The notes beneath the pieces are model-generated. The model saw nothing but the letters and a program-made list of their open reading frames with translations. It was not told the DNA's origin and did no database searches. Shown here piece after piece: positions 26,427 through 34,357 of a stretch of 64,000 bases of DNA (within the stretch, counting starts at the first letter, position 1; every line of letters starts with the position of its first letter). Source of the stretch: Photobacterium aphoticum (GTDB lineage Bacteria > Pseudomonadota > Gammaproteobacteria > Enterobacterales > Vibrionaceae); NCBI RefSeq assembly GCF_001029435.1, contig NZ_LDOV01000030.1, forward strand, positions 1 to 64,000, in the 5' to 3' direction. Position numbers and translations under genes: made by a program.

Positions 26427-26633
26427 TTAACGCGTACGTGGAACATGTTTAACGGGTCCAAATTTATCGAAGATACACTTTTTAAATGTTCTATCGACAA
26501 TTTGAGCGTTTGGGTGTTTTTTTAACACATCGGAAAATTTATGACCGGAATAATAGCCAATCCACTCCCCATCTCTTTTTACAGCTCGGTCATATGATAA
26601 GTTTCTTCCTGGGATATGTATTTCATAAGACAT
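26427..26633 (-). CDS. Small conserved-looking protein, unknown function
   Basis: A 68-residue basic protein starting at MSYEIHIPGRN; AAGG lies eight bases before ATG 26633. It has a YDRAVKRDGEWIGYYSGHKF core, no signal peptide and no membrane helix. It is followed by a terminator hairpin, which supports a real transcript. I do not recognise the family. Confidence 0.5.
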   Translation of the reverse strand: MSYEIHIPGRNLSYDRAVKRDGEWIGYYSGHKFSDVLKKHPNAQIVDRTFKKCIFDKFGPVKHVPRTR

Positions 26634-26942
26634 GATGCTAACCTTTTGATTTTTGTTCATTAAAGTTGTTGCTATCTTAGGGTGTAAAATGGATTTCTTA
26701 AACGAGAATCAATATTTTTTATGTGAAGTAATTCCATAGATGAGGAAAATCTTACAGCTGAGCTTTTGCGGTAAGTCTGTTGTTAAGTGGGAGTCGACTT
26801 TTATAGTTGCATGAAAAGGTTCTTCTGTACGGATGTGACGGGTTATGTTTTGCGCCTCACAATGACCTAACGATTGACACCGGGTCGTGTTTATTGGGAT
26901 ATTTCGTCGATTTTATAAAGTAGAGCAGTGGATTCAGGCGAA

Positions 26943-27476
26943 ATGGCAGTAAAAAAGCAGATATTGGCACTATTGGCCTCTCTATCCTTGATGGGGTGTG
27001 TTTCTGACGATGGTTTACCGAGCGATTTATCGGAAAGCCTATCCGCACCGTTTACCAATGACTTAACCATGACCAAATTGATGCGCAAGGATGGGACGAA
27101 AATTGTAATGAGTTCAATCGGGTGTTTTAGCTCAAATGCCAACGTCATTGAAATCCGTGATAACGTCATGCACGTTAGCCGCTTAGGTGATGCACGACGC
27201 ACCTATGCCTCTAGCATCAATAATGGCGTGTACATCGGCGCAATTGCTTTGGACGATGAAAAAGTGGCAGCGTTAGATCAGGCTTTGCAACAGTACGCGC
27301 CAATTGAGACGCATTGTTCAACGACCACCCAAATGGTGGAGGTTTACTGGACGGACTTTTGGGGCATGCCGATGTATCAAAAGATGTATAAAGACGACTG
27401 CAACCTTCAGTCGCGTCCCAAGTACACCTTTCAATCTGTGATTAATGAGGCCATGAAGGCACCCGCTTCAGACTGA
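26943..27476 (+). CDS. Lipoprotein, unknown function
   Basis: A 177-residue product with a lipoprotein signal (KKQILALLASLSLMGC, lipobox LSLMGC). The mature part contains four further cysteines that may pair (GCFSSN, HCSTTT, DDCNLQ). The start at ATG 26943 is chosen over GTG 26928 because it opens straight into the signal. It may share a transcript with the next gene, 83 bases on, also a lipoprotein. No family recognised. Confidence 0.65.
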   Translation: MAVKKQILALLASLSLMGCVSDDGLPSDLSESLSAPFTNDLTMTKLMRKDGTKIVMSSIGCFSSNANVIEIRDNVMHVSRLGDARRTYASSINNGVYIGAIALDDEKVAALDQALQQYAPIETHCSTTTQMVEVYWTDFWGMPMYQKMYKDDCNLQSRPKYTFQSVINEAMKAPASD

Positions 27477-27559
27477 ACGTCTCGTTCAACGTCGTAAACA
27501 AGCGCGCAGATTCTGATGACGATTCGCGTTATCTTCCTCTAACACATAGACTGTAGGGT

Positions 27560-28495
27560 ATGCGTAATTTCATCCTCTCTACAGTCGTGTCAGCGTGTGT
27601 TTTATCGTTGTCACTGGGCTGCAACAGCGAAGAATCGCCGGTTAATGAGGGCGGTGGCACGGCTCCGCCTGAGACCGTGGACACGCCGCCCGACACATCG
27701 TTGCCAGATACCGGTGCGGTTGATCCCATTAGCATTGATCCCGAGAGTCTTTCCCCGATCACCACAGGCAATTGGTACCGCCCCGCCGTGATGACCACCT
27801 GGCAGTGGCAGCTCAACGGTACGGTGAATACCACCTATGACGTTGCCATGTATGACATTGATTTATTTGATTCATCAGAAACGCTGATTCAGGACTTACA
27901 GGCGAAAGACATTAAGGTGATTTGCTACTTTTCAGCAGGATCGTATGAAGAATGGCGCCCGGATGCGACCGCGTTTGAATCGGCAGAGCTGGGTAATGCA
28001 CTAGATGGCTGGCCGGGGGAACGCTGGTTAGATATTCGCTCCTCCAATGTGTTACTGATCATGAAAGAGCGGTTAGATTTGGCGGTGCAAAAAGGGTGTG
28101 ATGGTGTCGAGCCGGATAACGTGGATGGATACAAAAATAACACCGGCTTTGATTTAACGGCTGACGATCAGCTGACGTTTAACCGCTTACTGGCCAATGA
28201 AGCCCATGCCCGTAATTTGTCCATTGGCTTGAAAAACAACGTTGAACAAGTGCCTGAGTTAGTCACGTATTTTGACTTTGCCGTGAATGAGCAATGTTTT
28301 GAATTTAATGAGTGTCAGCAATTGGCACCGTTTATTGAGCAAGGCAAAGCGGTGTTCAATGTGGAATACGAGCAAAAGTATCAACAAAATACGGCAGACA
28401 AAGAGGCCTTGTGTGCCCGTTCGCGGGAGATGCAGTTCAGTACGCTGATTTTACCGCTGGATTTGAATGATACCTTTCGATTGAGTTGCTTGTGA
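27560..28495 (+). CDS. GH114-like (endo-alpha-1,4-polygalactosaminidase type) lipoprotein
   Basis: A 311-residue lipoprotein (lipobox LSLSLGC), with a proline/threonine linker to about residue 65 and then a TIM-barrel domain of the GH114/TM1410 type. WQWQLNG opens it, followed by YDIDLFD, VICYFSAGSYEEWRPD, WLDIRS, KGCDGVEPDNVDGY, GLKNN and EQCFEF. In GH114 the Asp and Glu in the FSAG..E and GCDGVEPDN segments are the likely catalytic residues. The usual inferred substrate is a galactosamine polymer in exopolysaccharide or biofilm; here that is by family only. Confidence 0.85.
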   Translation: MRNFILSTVVSACVLSLSLGCNSEESPVNEGGGTAPPETVDTPPDTSLPDTGAVDPISIDPESLSPITTGNWYRPAVMTTWQWQLNGTVNTTYDVAMYDIDLFDSSETLIQDLQAKDIKVICYFSAGSYEEWRPDATAFESAELGNALDGWPGERWLDIRSSNVLLIMKERLDLAVQKGCDGVEPDNVDGYKNNTGFDLTADDQLTFNRLLANEAHARNLSIGLKNNVEQVPELVTYFDFAVNEQCFEFNECQQLAPFIEQGKAVFNVEYEQKYQQNTADKEALCARSREMQFSTLILPLDLNDTFRLSCL

Positions 28496-28874
28496 GTGTG
28501 CTGCTTGCACTTAGTCAGTAGCACATAACGCATCGCATTCCCCCTCGCATTGAGGCAAAAGTTGCAAACCGCCATACCCTGTGCCAGCTTTACTATTGAG
28601 TTTGTTCATCAGTAACGCGCTGATGGAACGCTCATTTCTACCCCCCACAATCTCGCATTCGCCAAGCCCTGCGCTTGTGCCAGTTTGCCGCAAACGGAGG
28701 AGCCGCAATGATGATGCAGATTATCTATCTTGAACCGCACTCCGGCCTTGTGACAGGTTGCAATCCAACCTTTATGTCTCCGCACGCGTAATCCCCTTCA
28801 ATTTTTCATATCTGTTTGATTTTCACTTGTGGGCGCATGGCCTGCTATTTTCCTGATCACATTACAGGTGTGTT
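28496..28874. other. Gene-free stretch between the GH114-like gene and the ectoine operon
   Basis: I see no credible coding frame, no tRNA and no strong terminator. It should contain the promoter of the ectoine operon. The T-rich tract at about 28797-28830 lies close to the first gene. Confidence 0.4.
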
Positions 28875-30161
28875 ATGGCCGAAAACTGCTTTTGGCGGCA
28901 GTGTATTGATGACGCAATATCCTTGCGCCGCCAGCTTCATCAACAACCCGAATTGAGTTGGCAGGAAATCCAGACCGCTCAGCGTATTCGTGACGCGTTG
29001 ACCGCATTGGGCATTGAGTGGCGAGCCTGTGCCGAGCTGGGCACCGTGGCGACGCTGGCTGCAGAGCGTCGCGGTAAACATATTATGTTGCGTGCTGACA
29101 TGGATGCGCTGCCCATTCATGAGCAGTCAGGTGTGGCATGGTGCTCGGCTCATGATGGCGTGATGCATGCCTGTGGACACGATGGTCACACCGCCGTGTT
29201 ATTGGGGGCGGCACAATGGCTTAAAGCTCATGAAAATCAGTTAGCGCATCCGGTGAGTTTGATTTTTCAGCCCGCAGAAGAAGGGGGGCATGGTGCGAGG
29301 GCGATGATCAATGACGGGGCGTTAGACGGCATCGATGAAATTTACGGTTGGCACAACTGGCCAGCCATTCCGTTGGGTCAGTGTTTTTGTCCAACCGGGA
29401 CGGTGATGGCGGGCAATGCGACCTTTGGCATTGTGCTCACGGGTGTCGGCGGGCATGCCAGTCAGCCCGATCTCTGCCGTGATCCCGTATTGGCCGCAGC
29501 GGCGGTGACCCTGAACCTGCAACAAATTATCGCCCGCCGTTTACCCCCCCAGACCGCTGCGGTGGTCAGTGTCACGTCGATTGACGCTGTCAGTGGTGCA
29601 ACCACGATTCCTGCTTGTGCCACAGTAGGCGGTTCGATCCGCGTTTCGCGGGCAGAAGATGCCAGTGTGATTGGCGCGCTGATCACGCAAATCAGTCAGG
29701 ACACAGCGGCCAGTTACGGGGTGCAGTGTCAGGTAACGCATCATCCCCGCTATCAGCCGACGGTGAATCACCCCGAGCAAGCCGATATAGCGAGGCAGTG
29801 TTGGTTAGATGCTTTTAGCGGACAGGATTGGAAGGCATACCGTTTAGATGAGCAATCCGCCGCGCCGATCATGGCCTCGGAAGATTTTAGCTATTACCTC
29901 AACGCCATACCGGGGGCGTTTGCCCTGATAGGCGCTGGCCGTGAAGCCTTTTGCGCGCCGCCCCCTTGTCACAGTCCCTATTACGATTTTAACGATCAAT
30001 TGATTGAACCTGTGATCCGCTGGTTTTCCCAATTGTGTGGATTGCCAGTCCCTGCTCAAGACTCTGAACAATCCCCTGAACAAGACCTTGAACAGCACCC
30101 AGGGCAACGCGTTAGCCATAACGTGATGGCCCGATCTTTTGATCCGAACGCCGACACATAA
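28875..30161 (+). CDS. doeB2: M20D amidohydrolase, probable N-acetyl-diaminobutyrate deacetylase (DoeB2-like)
   Basis: A 428-residue metal-dependent amidohydrolase of the hippurate hydrolase/AbgB group. Metal motifs are RADMDALP, HACGHDGHTAVLLGAA, QPAEEGGHGA and, near the end, MASEDFSYYLN. Within an ectoine-breakdown operon it would remove the acetyl group from N-acetyl-2,4-diaminobutyrate released by ectoine hydrolase. That step is often done by a different enzyme, DoeB; this type stands in for it. The C-terminal tail EQSPEQDLEQHPGQ is low complexity and looks expanded. Substrate is inferred from neighbours. Confidence 0.82.
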   Translation: MAENCFWRQCIDDAISLRRQLHQQPELSWQEIQTAQRIRDALTALGIEWRACAELGTVATLAAERRGKHIMLRADMDALPIHEQSGVAWCSAHDGVMHACGHDGHTAVLLGAAQWLKAHENQLAHPVSLIFQPAEEGGHGARAMINDGALDGIDEIYGWHNWPAIPLGQCFCPTGTVMAGNATFGIVLTGVGGHASQPDLCRDPVLAAAAVTLNLQQIIARRLPPQTAAVVSVTSIDAVSGATTIPACATVGGSIRVSRAEDASVIGALITQISQDTAASYGVQCQVTHHPRYQPTVNHPEQADIARQCWLDAFSGQDWKAYRLDEQSAAPIMASEDFSYYLNAIPGAFALIGAGREAFCAPPPCHSPYYDFNDQLIEPVIRWFSQLCGLPVPAQDSEQSPEQDLEQHPGQRVSHNVMARSFDPNADT

Positions 30162-30172
30162 GGAGCCGGACG

Positions 30173-31510
30173 ATGAGTATTTTTGAGCAACGTGAATCCA
30201 ATTTACGCGGCTATTGCCGTATTTATCCCACCGTCTTTGATAAGGCGTATAACGCGATCCAAACCGATGAAAATGGCCGCGATTATATCGACTTTTTTGC
30301 CGGGGCGGGGGTGTTGAATTTTGGCCATAACAATAAGCTGATGACGGAAGCCGCCATTCACTACATACAGCAAAACGGTGTCTTGCACAGCCTAGACATG
30401 AGCACCCGTATTAAGCGTGAATTTATGCAAAAGTTTGTCGATGTGGTGCTTAACCCCCGCAATATGCCGCACAAAATGCAGTTTGTCGGGCCGACCGGTA
30501 CCAATGCGGTGGAGGCGGCATTGAAGCTGGCAAGGCGGGTGACGGGGCGGCAAACCGTGGTGGCGTTTAATCATGCGTTTCATGGCATGACGTTGGGCTC
30601 GCTGGCCGCGACAGCGAACAACTATTTCCGGGGGGCGGCGGGAGTACCGCTTAACCATGTTCAGCACGTCCCGTTTGGATCAGAAGTGGAGAATCAACGG
30701 CCACAAGACGGGCAGATTGACGCCCATGTCGCGTTAGCGCAATTGGCGGCGCAGTACCGTGATTCGTCATCCGGCATTGAACCGCCTGCCGCCTTTTTGG
30801 TGGAAGTGGTACAGGCCGAAGGGGGCGTGTATGTGGCGGATAAAACCTGGTTACACAATCTCGCAGCCTTAGCCAAAGACGTTGGCGCCTTACTGATTGT
30901 GGATGACATTCAGGCGGGCATGGGGCGCACCGGTTCTTTTTTCAGTTTTGATGATTACGGTATTGATCCGGACATCGTTTGTTTAGCGAAAGGTTTGGGT
31001 GGCTTAGGTACCCCCATTGCCATGAATTTGGTGAAACCGGAATGGGATGATCATTGGCACCCCGGCGAGCATACCGGCACGTTCCGAGGGCAGAGTCTGT
31101 CTTTCATTGGTGGGGCGCAGGCGCTGCGCTATTTCGAAGATGATGCCTTTATGGGGGAGGTGCAACGCAAAGCCAGCATGATGCATCACTACCTGACTGC
31201 TCTACGCCGTTATCCGCAGATAGAGGTGCGGGGCAAAGGCATGATGATTGGTATTGATGTGAAAGACGGGGATGTGGCCAAACAGGTGGTCAGTGATTGT
31301 TTCCAACAAGGCTTGCTGCTGGGCGCTTGTGGTACCGGCGGGCAGGTGATCAAGTTGATCCCGCCGCTCACCATTGAGGATGTGTACCTGGCAAAAGGGC
31401 TGAATATTGTCGTCGCAGCGATCGAACACGCTTTGGCTAACGCAAAGATTAGCGCAGACACTGGCGCAGAGGCAGACACTGACACGGAAACGCTTCGGGA
31501 GGCCAAATGA
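30173..31510 (+). CDS. doeD: Diaminobutyrate transaminase, class III (DoeD-like)
   Basis: A PLP enzyme of 445 residues, closely EctB-like in sequence: FFAGAGVLNFGHNN, MQFVGPTGTNAVEAALKLAR, NHAFHGMTLGSLAAT, LIVDDIQAGMGRTG and the PLP lysine in CLAKGLGG. EctB makes diaminobutyrate in ectoine synthesis. Here, flanked by ectoine hydrolase and a semialdehyde dehydrogenase and without ectA or ectC, the breakdown direction (diaminobutyrate to aspartate semialdehyde) is more likely. Aaggag precedes the ATG. Its stop overlaps the next gene by ATGA. Confidence 0.85.
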   Translation: MSIFEQRESNLRGYCRIYPTVFDKAYNAIQTDENGRDYIDFFAGAGVLNFGHNNKLMTEAAIHYIQQNGVLHSLDMSTRIKREFMQKFVDVVLNPRNMPHKMQFVGPTGTNAVEAALKLARRVTGRQTVVAFNHAFHGMTLGSLAATANNYFRGAAGVPLNHVQHVPFGSEVENQRPQDGQIDAHVALAQLAAQYRDSSSGIEPPAAFLVEVVQAEGGVYVADKTWLHNLAALAKDVGALLIVDDIQAGMGRTGSFFSFDDYGIDPDIVCLAKGLGGLGTPIAMNLVKPEWDDHWHPGEHTGTFRGQSLSFIGGAQALRYFEDDAFMGEVQRKASMMHHYLTALRRYPQIEVRGKGMMIGIDVKDGDVAKQVVSDCFQQGLLLGACGTGGQVIKLIPPLTIEDVYLAKGLNIVVAAIEHALANAKISADTGAEADTDTETLREAK

Positions 31511-32802
31511 AAAACAGAGAAGACATGACCTTCGCGCCCGAAGAATACCAAGCGCGATTGGCCGCACTAAGAGCTCGGATTGAAGAGCGGTGTTTGGATG
31601 CTGTTGTGATCACCGATCCGGAAAACATCCTCTACCTCACGGATTATCAGACGACGGGGTATTCGTTCTTTCAGGCTTTGATCGTCCCGCTCGATCAAGA
31701 GCCTATTATGATCACCCGGGCGATGGAAGAATCCAATGTGATTGAACGCACTTGGGTGGAACACAGTCGGCCGTATCCGGATACCGGCGATGCGATTCAG
31801 ATGCTGGTGGAAACCCTGCGCGAATTTAACCTCAGTAACAAGCGCATCGGCTATGAGCGTAACAGTTACTTTTTCCCCGCTTATCAGCAGGACTTCATTC
31901 ATACCACGTTAACGGAAGGTAAACTGCTCGACTGCTTCGGCATTGTGGAAGAAGGGCGCATTTGTAAATCGCCAGCGGAAATCGCCCTGATGAAAAGAGC
32001 CGCGTTAGCCACCGAAGCGGGGATGCAGGCGGGATTGGAAGCTGCCGTTGCGGGCGTGAGTGAAAATGATATCGGTGCGGCCATCAGCGCAGCGATGTTC
32101 AAAGCCGGTGGCGAGCCGCCCGCCGTGATGCCGTATGTGACATCCGGGCCTCGCTCGATGATTGGCCATGCCACGTGGGAAGGGCGCATAGTCGGCCCTG
32201 ATGAGCATGTGTTTCTGGAAGTGGGGGGCTGCTACCGGCGTTATCATACCGCGATGATGCGTACGGCGATCAATGGTCCGCTGACCGATTCTATGTACAA
32301 AGCGCAAGAGCTGATGAAAATGGCATTAGATACCCTGCATGGTTACGTGCAACCGGGCATGACCGTTTCGGATGTGGACAACTTGGTGCGCAATATCATT
32401 TCCCATAACGATGTGGGTGCACGGCTGATCACCCGTTCAGGGTATTCCATTGGGATTGCTTTTCCGCCCAGTTGGGATGAGGGCTATATCTGCAGCCTGA
32501 AACAAGGGGATTCCACCATTTTAAGGCAGGGGATGACCTTCCATATTATCCCGTGGATGTGGGGCGTGGATGGCAATAAGACCTGCGGAATTTCGGACAC
32601 CATCTATGTGACCGATACGGGCATTGAGTCCTTTTTCACGCTCGACAAAGACTTTGTTGTGCATGACACGCCGAGCCAATCTGCTCAACCGCACTCCTCT
32701 AAGGCCAGACAACAAGCCAAGCAACAAATAAGGCAGCAGACAAAGCAACGAGCCACTACGGATCTGAATATCGTCAATGTGCAGGAGGCCAAAGATGCTT
32801 AA
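31507..32802 (+). CDS. doeA: Ectoine hydrolase (M24 peptidase-like, DoeA/EutD)
   Basis: DoeA opens the ectoine ring to N-acetyl-diaminobutyrate. The 431-residue product has the creatinase N-domain (YQARLAALRARIEERCLDAVVITDPENILYLTDY) and the pita-bread C-domain (GHATWEGRIVGPDEHVFLEVGGCYRRYHTAMMRT, later GYSIGIAFPPSWDEG). These are typical of DoeA rather than of aminopeptidase P, since several metal ligands of true peptidases are replaced. The C-terminus carries a Q/K-rich low-complexity tail (ARQQAKQQIRQQTKQR). Confidence 0.85.
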   Translation: MKNREDMTFAPEEYQARLAALRARIEERCLDAVVITDPENILYLTDYQTTGYSFFQALIVPLDQEPIMITRAMEESNVIERTWVEHSRPYPDTGDAIQMLVETLREFNLSNKRIGYERNSYFFPAYQQDFIHTTLTEGKLLDCFGIVEEGRICKSPAEIALMKRAALATEAGMQAGLEAAVAGVSENDIGAAISAAMFKAGGEPPAVMPYVTSGPRSMIGHATWEGRIVGPDEHVFLEVGGCYRRYHTAMMRTAINGPLTDSMYKAQELMKMALDTLHGYVQPGMTVSDVDNLVRNIISHNDVGARLITRSGYSIGIAFPPSWDEGYICSLKQGDSTILRQGMTFHIIPWMWGVDGNKTCGISDTIYVTDTGIESFFTLDKDFVVHDTPSQSAQPHSSKARQQAKQQIRQQTKQRATTDLNIVNVQEAKDA

Positions 32803-34156
32803 TCCGATTAGTCCCGCCACCGGGCAACCTCTACAAAGCTATGCCACGCTGACTCGAGAGGAGATGGCAGCGCAGATCACCTTGGCACATCAGGCGTATT
32901 CACCGTGGCGAACGTGCAGTCTGGATGCGCGCGCCAGTGTCCTCAAGCGGGTCGCCGCCCAACTGCGGGCTGAGAAAGCCACATTGGCCCAACTCATGAC
33001 CGATGAAATGGGCAAACCGGTCAAAGAAGCCGGGCCGGAAGTGGAAAAAGCCGCATGGTGTTGCGATCACTATGCCGAGTATGCGGCGACGTATTTACAG
33101 GATGATCAGGTAGAGAGCGATGCGGGCAACAGTTATGTCCATTACCAGCCGTTGGGGGTGTTGTTAGGCGTATTACCCTGGAATGCGCCACTGTGGATAG
33201 CGTTTCGCTTTCTCGCGCCGGCACTCATGGCGGGGAACACTTGTGTGATGAAGCATGATCCGCACGTGCCCGGTTGCGCGCAGGCCATTGCACAGATCTT
33301 TAGTAACGCCGGCGCGCCAGAGAATATCGTGGTGAACCTGCCCATTGAAAATGCATTGGTCAGTGAGGCCATTGCCCATCCGCACGTTCAGGCGGTGTCG
33401 TTTACCGGTTCGGCCAAAGCGGGCGGCATTGTCGCGGCCATGGCAGCAGCGCACATCAAGCATGCCGTGCTGGAGCTGGGCGGCTCTGATCCGTGTATCG
33501 TACTGGCCGATGCGGATCAGGAGATAGCTGCCGATGTGGCGGTGTTATCACGCATCATCAATGCAGGCCAATCTTGTATCGCCGCGAAACGGATTTTGGT
33601 GGAACAACCTATCTATGACGCCTTTGTCGACAAGTTAACTCAGCGTTTAGCCAAGCTGAAAGTTGGGGACCCTAATGATCCCGCCACCGACATCGGCCCC
33701 ATTGCCCGTGAAGATTTGCGCACCCATTTACATCGCCAAGTCACAGAGAGCGTTATGCAGGGGGCGACCTGCGTGCTCGGCGGTGAGCTGCCAAGTGGTG
33801 ACGGTTTTTACTATCCGGTGACCTTGCTGACAGATGCACAGCCAGCGATGACCGCCATGCAGGAAGAAGTGTTTGGCCCGGTGATGGTCGTGTGTCCGGT
33901 ACGTGATGCCGAGCACGCCTTACAGGTCGCCAATGCCAGTGAATACGGATTAGGCGCCGGTGTGTGGACCCGTGACAGTGCGACCGCGCTGCATTTGGCG
34001 AAGCAGTTAGAAACCGGTCAGGTGGCGATCAATGGTATTGTGAAAACCGACCCACGATTGCCGAGCGGCGGGATCAAAAAATCCGGTTACGGTCGTGAAT
34101 TAGGCGAGCAAGGGATCAAGGCTTTTATTAATGCCAAGCAGATTTGGGTGAGATGA
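32795..34156 (+). CDS. doeC: Semialdehyde dehydrogenase (DoeC-like, SSADH family)
   Basis: A 453-residue NAD(P)-dependent aldehyde dehydrogenase. It has LPWNAPLWIAFRFLAPAL, SFTGSAKAGG, the catalytic Glu in LELGGSDP, the catalytic Cys in NAGQSCIAAKR, and QEEVFGPV. It would oxidise aspartate semialdehyde to aspartate as the last ectoine-breakdown step. ATG 32795, with aggagg just upstream, overlaps the doeA stop. Succinate semialdehyde is an alternative substrate by sequence alone. Confidence 0.87.
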   Translation: MLNPISPATGQPLQSYATLTREEMAAQITLAHQAYSPWRTCSLDARASVLKRVAAQLRAEKATLAQLMTDEMGKPVKEAGPEVEKAAWCCDHYAEYAATYLQDDQVESDAGNSYVHYQPLGVLLGVLPWNAPLWIAFRFLAPALMAGNTCVMKHDPHVPGCAQAIAQIFSNAGAPENIVVNLPIENALVSEAIAHPHVQAVSFTGSAKAGGIVAAMAAAHIKHAVLELGGSDPCIVLADADQEIAADVAVLSRIINAGQSCIAAKRILVEQPIYDAFVDKLTQRLAKLKVGDPNDPATDIGPIAREDLRTHLHRQVTESVMQGATCVLGGELPSGDGFYYPVTLLTDAQPAMTAMQEEVFGPVMVVCPVRDAEHALQVANASEYGLGAGVWTRDSATALHLAKQLETGQVAINGIVKTDPRLPSGGIKKSGYGRELGEQGIKAFINAKQIWVR

Positions 34157-34173
34157 GCAAAGAGGTAGGTTAA

Positions 34174-34224
34174 CGCCCCTCTCATTTCATGTGGAGATAA
34201 CAGTGAGATTCACAACATGAGAGG
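34174..34224. repeat. Interrupted inverted repeat between the ectoine operon and the large membrane protein gene
   Basis: The arms ccctctcat and atgagaggg are perfect over 9 bp with some further pairing inside and a loop of about 30 bases. There is no T run, so it may be an operator or a weak terminator for the ectoine operon. Confidence 0.45.
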
Positions 34225-34357
34225 GATCTACCCCAACTTTTCTATCATGCCGTGAAGAATGCGATACGTCTGGATGCATTGCCGCTCTATAGTGATTAAC
34301 AAAATAGCGACATGGTGTGGCTTGCAAGGTGTTAAGCATTATTCAGGGAGAATACGG

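Noticed and set aside
28496-28874. A possible attC or REP element in the gap before the ectoine operon
   Set aside because: Some short inverted segments occur, but neither the attC core sites nor a repeated copy in the window could be found.
30173-31510. Reading the EctB-like transaminase as part of ectoine synthesis
   Set aside because: No ectA or ectC is adjacent, while ectoine hydrolase, a deacetylase and a semialdehyde dehydrogenase are, so breakdown fits better.
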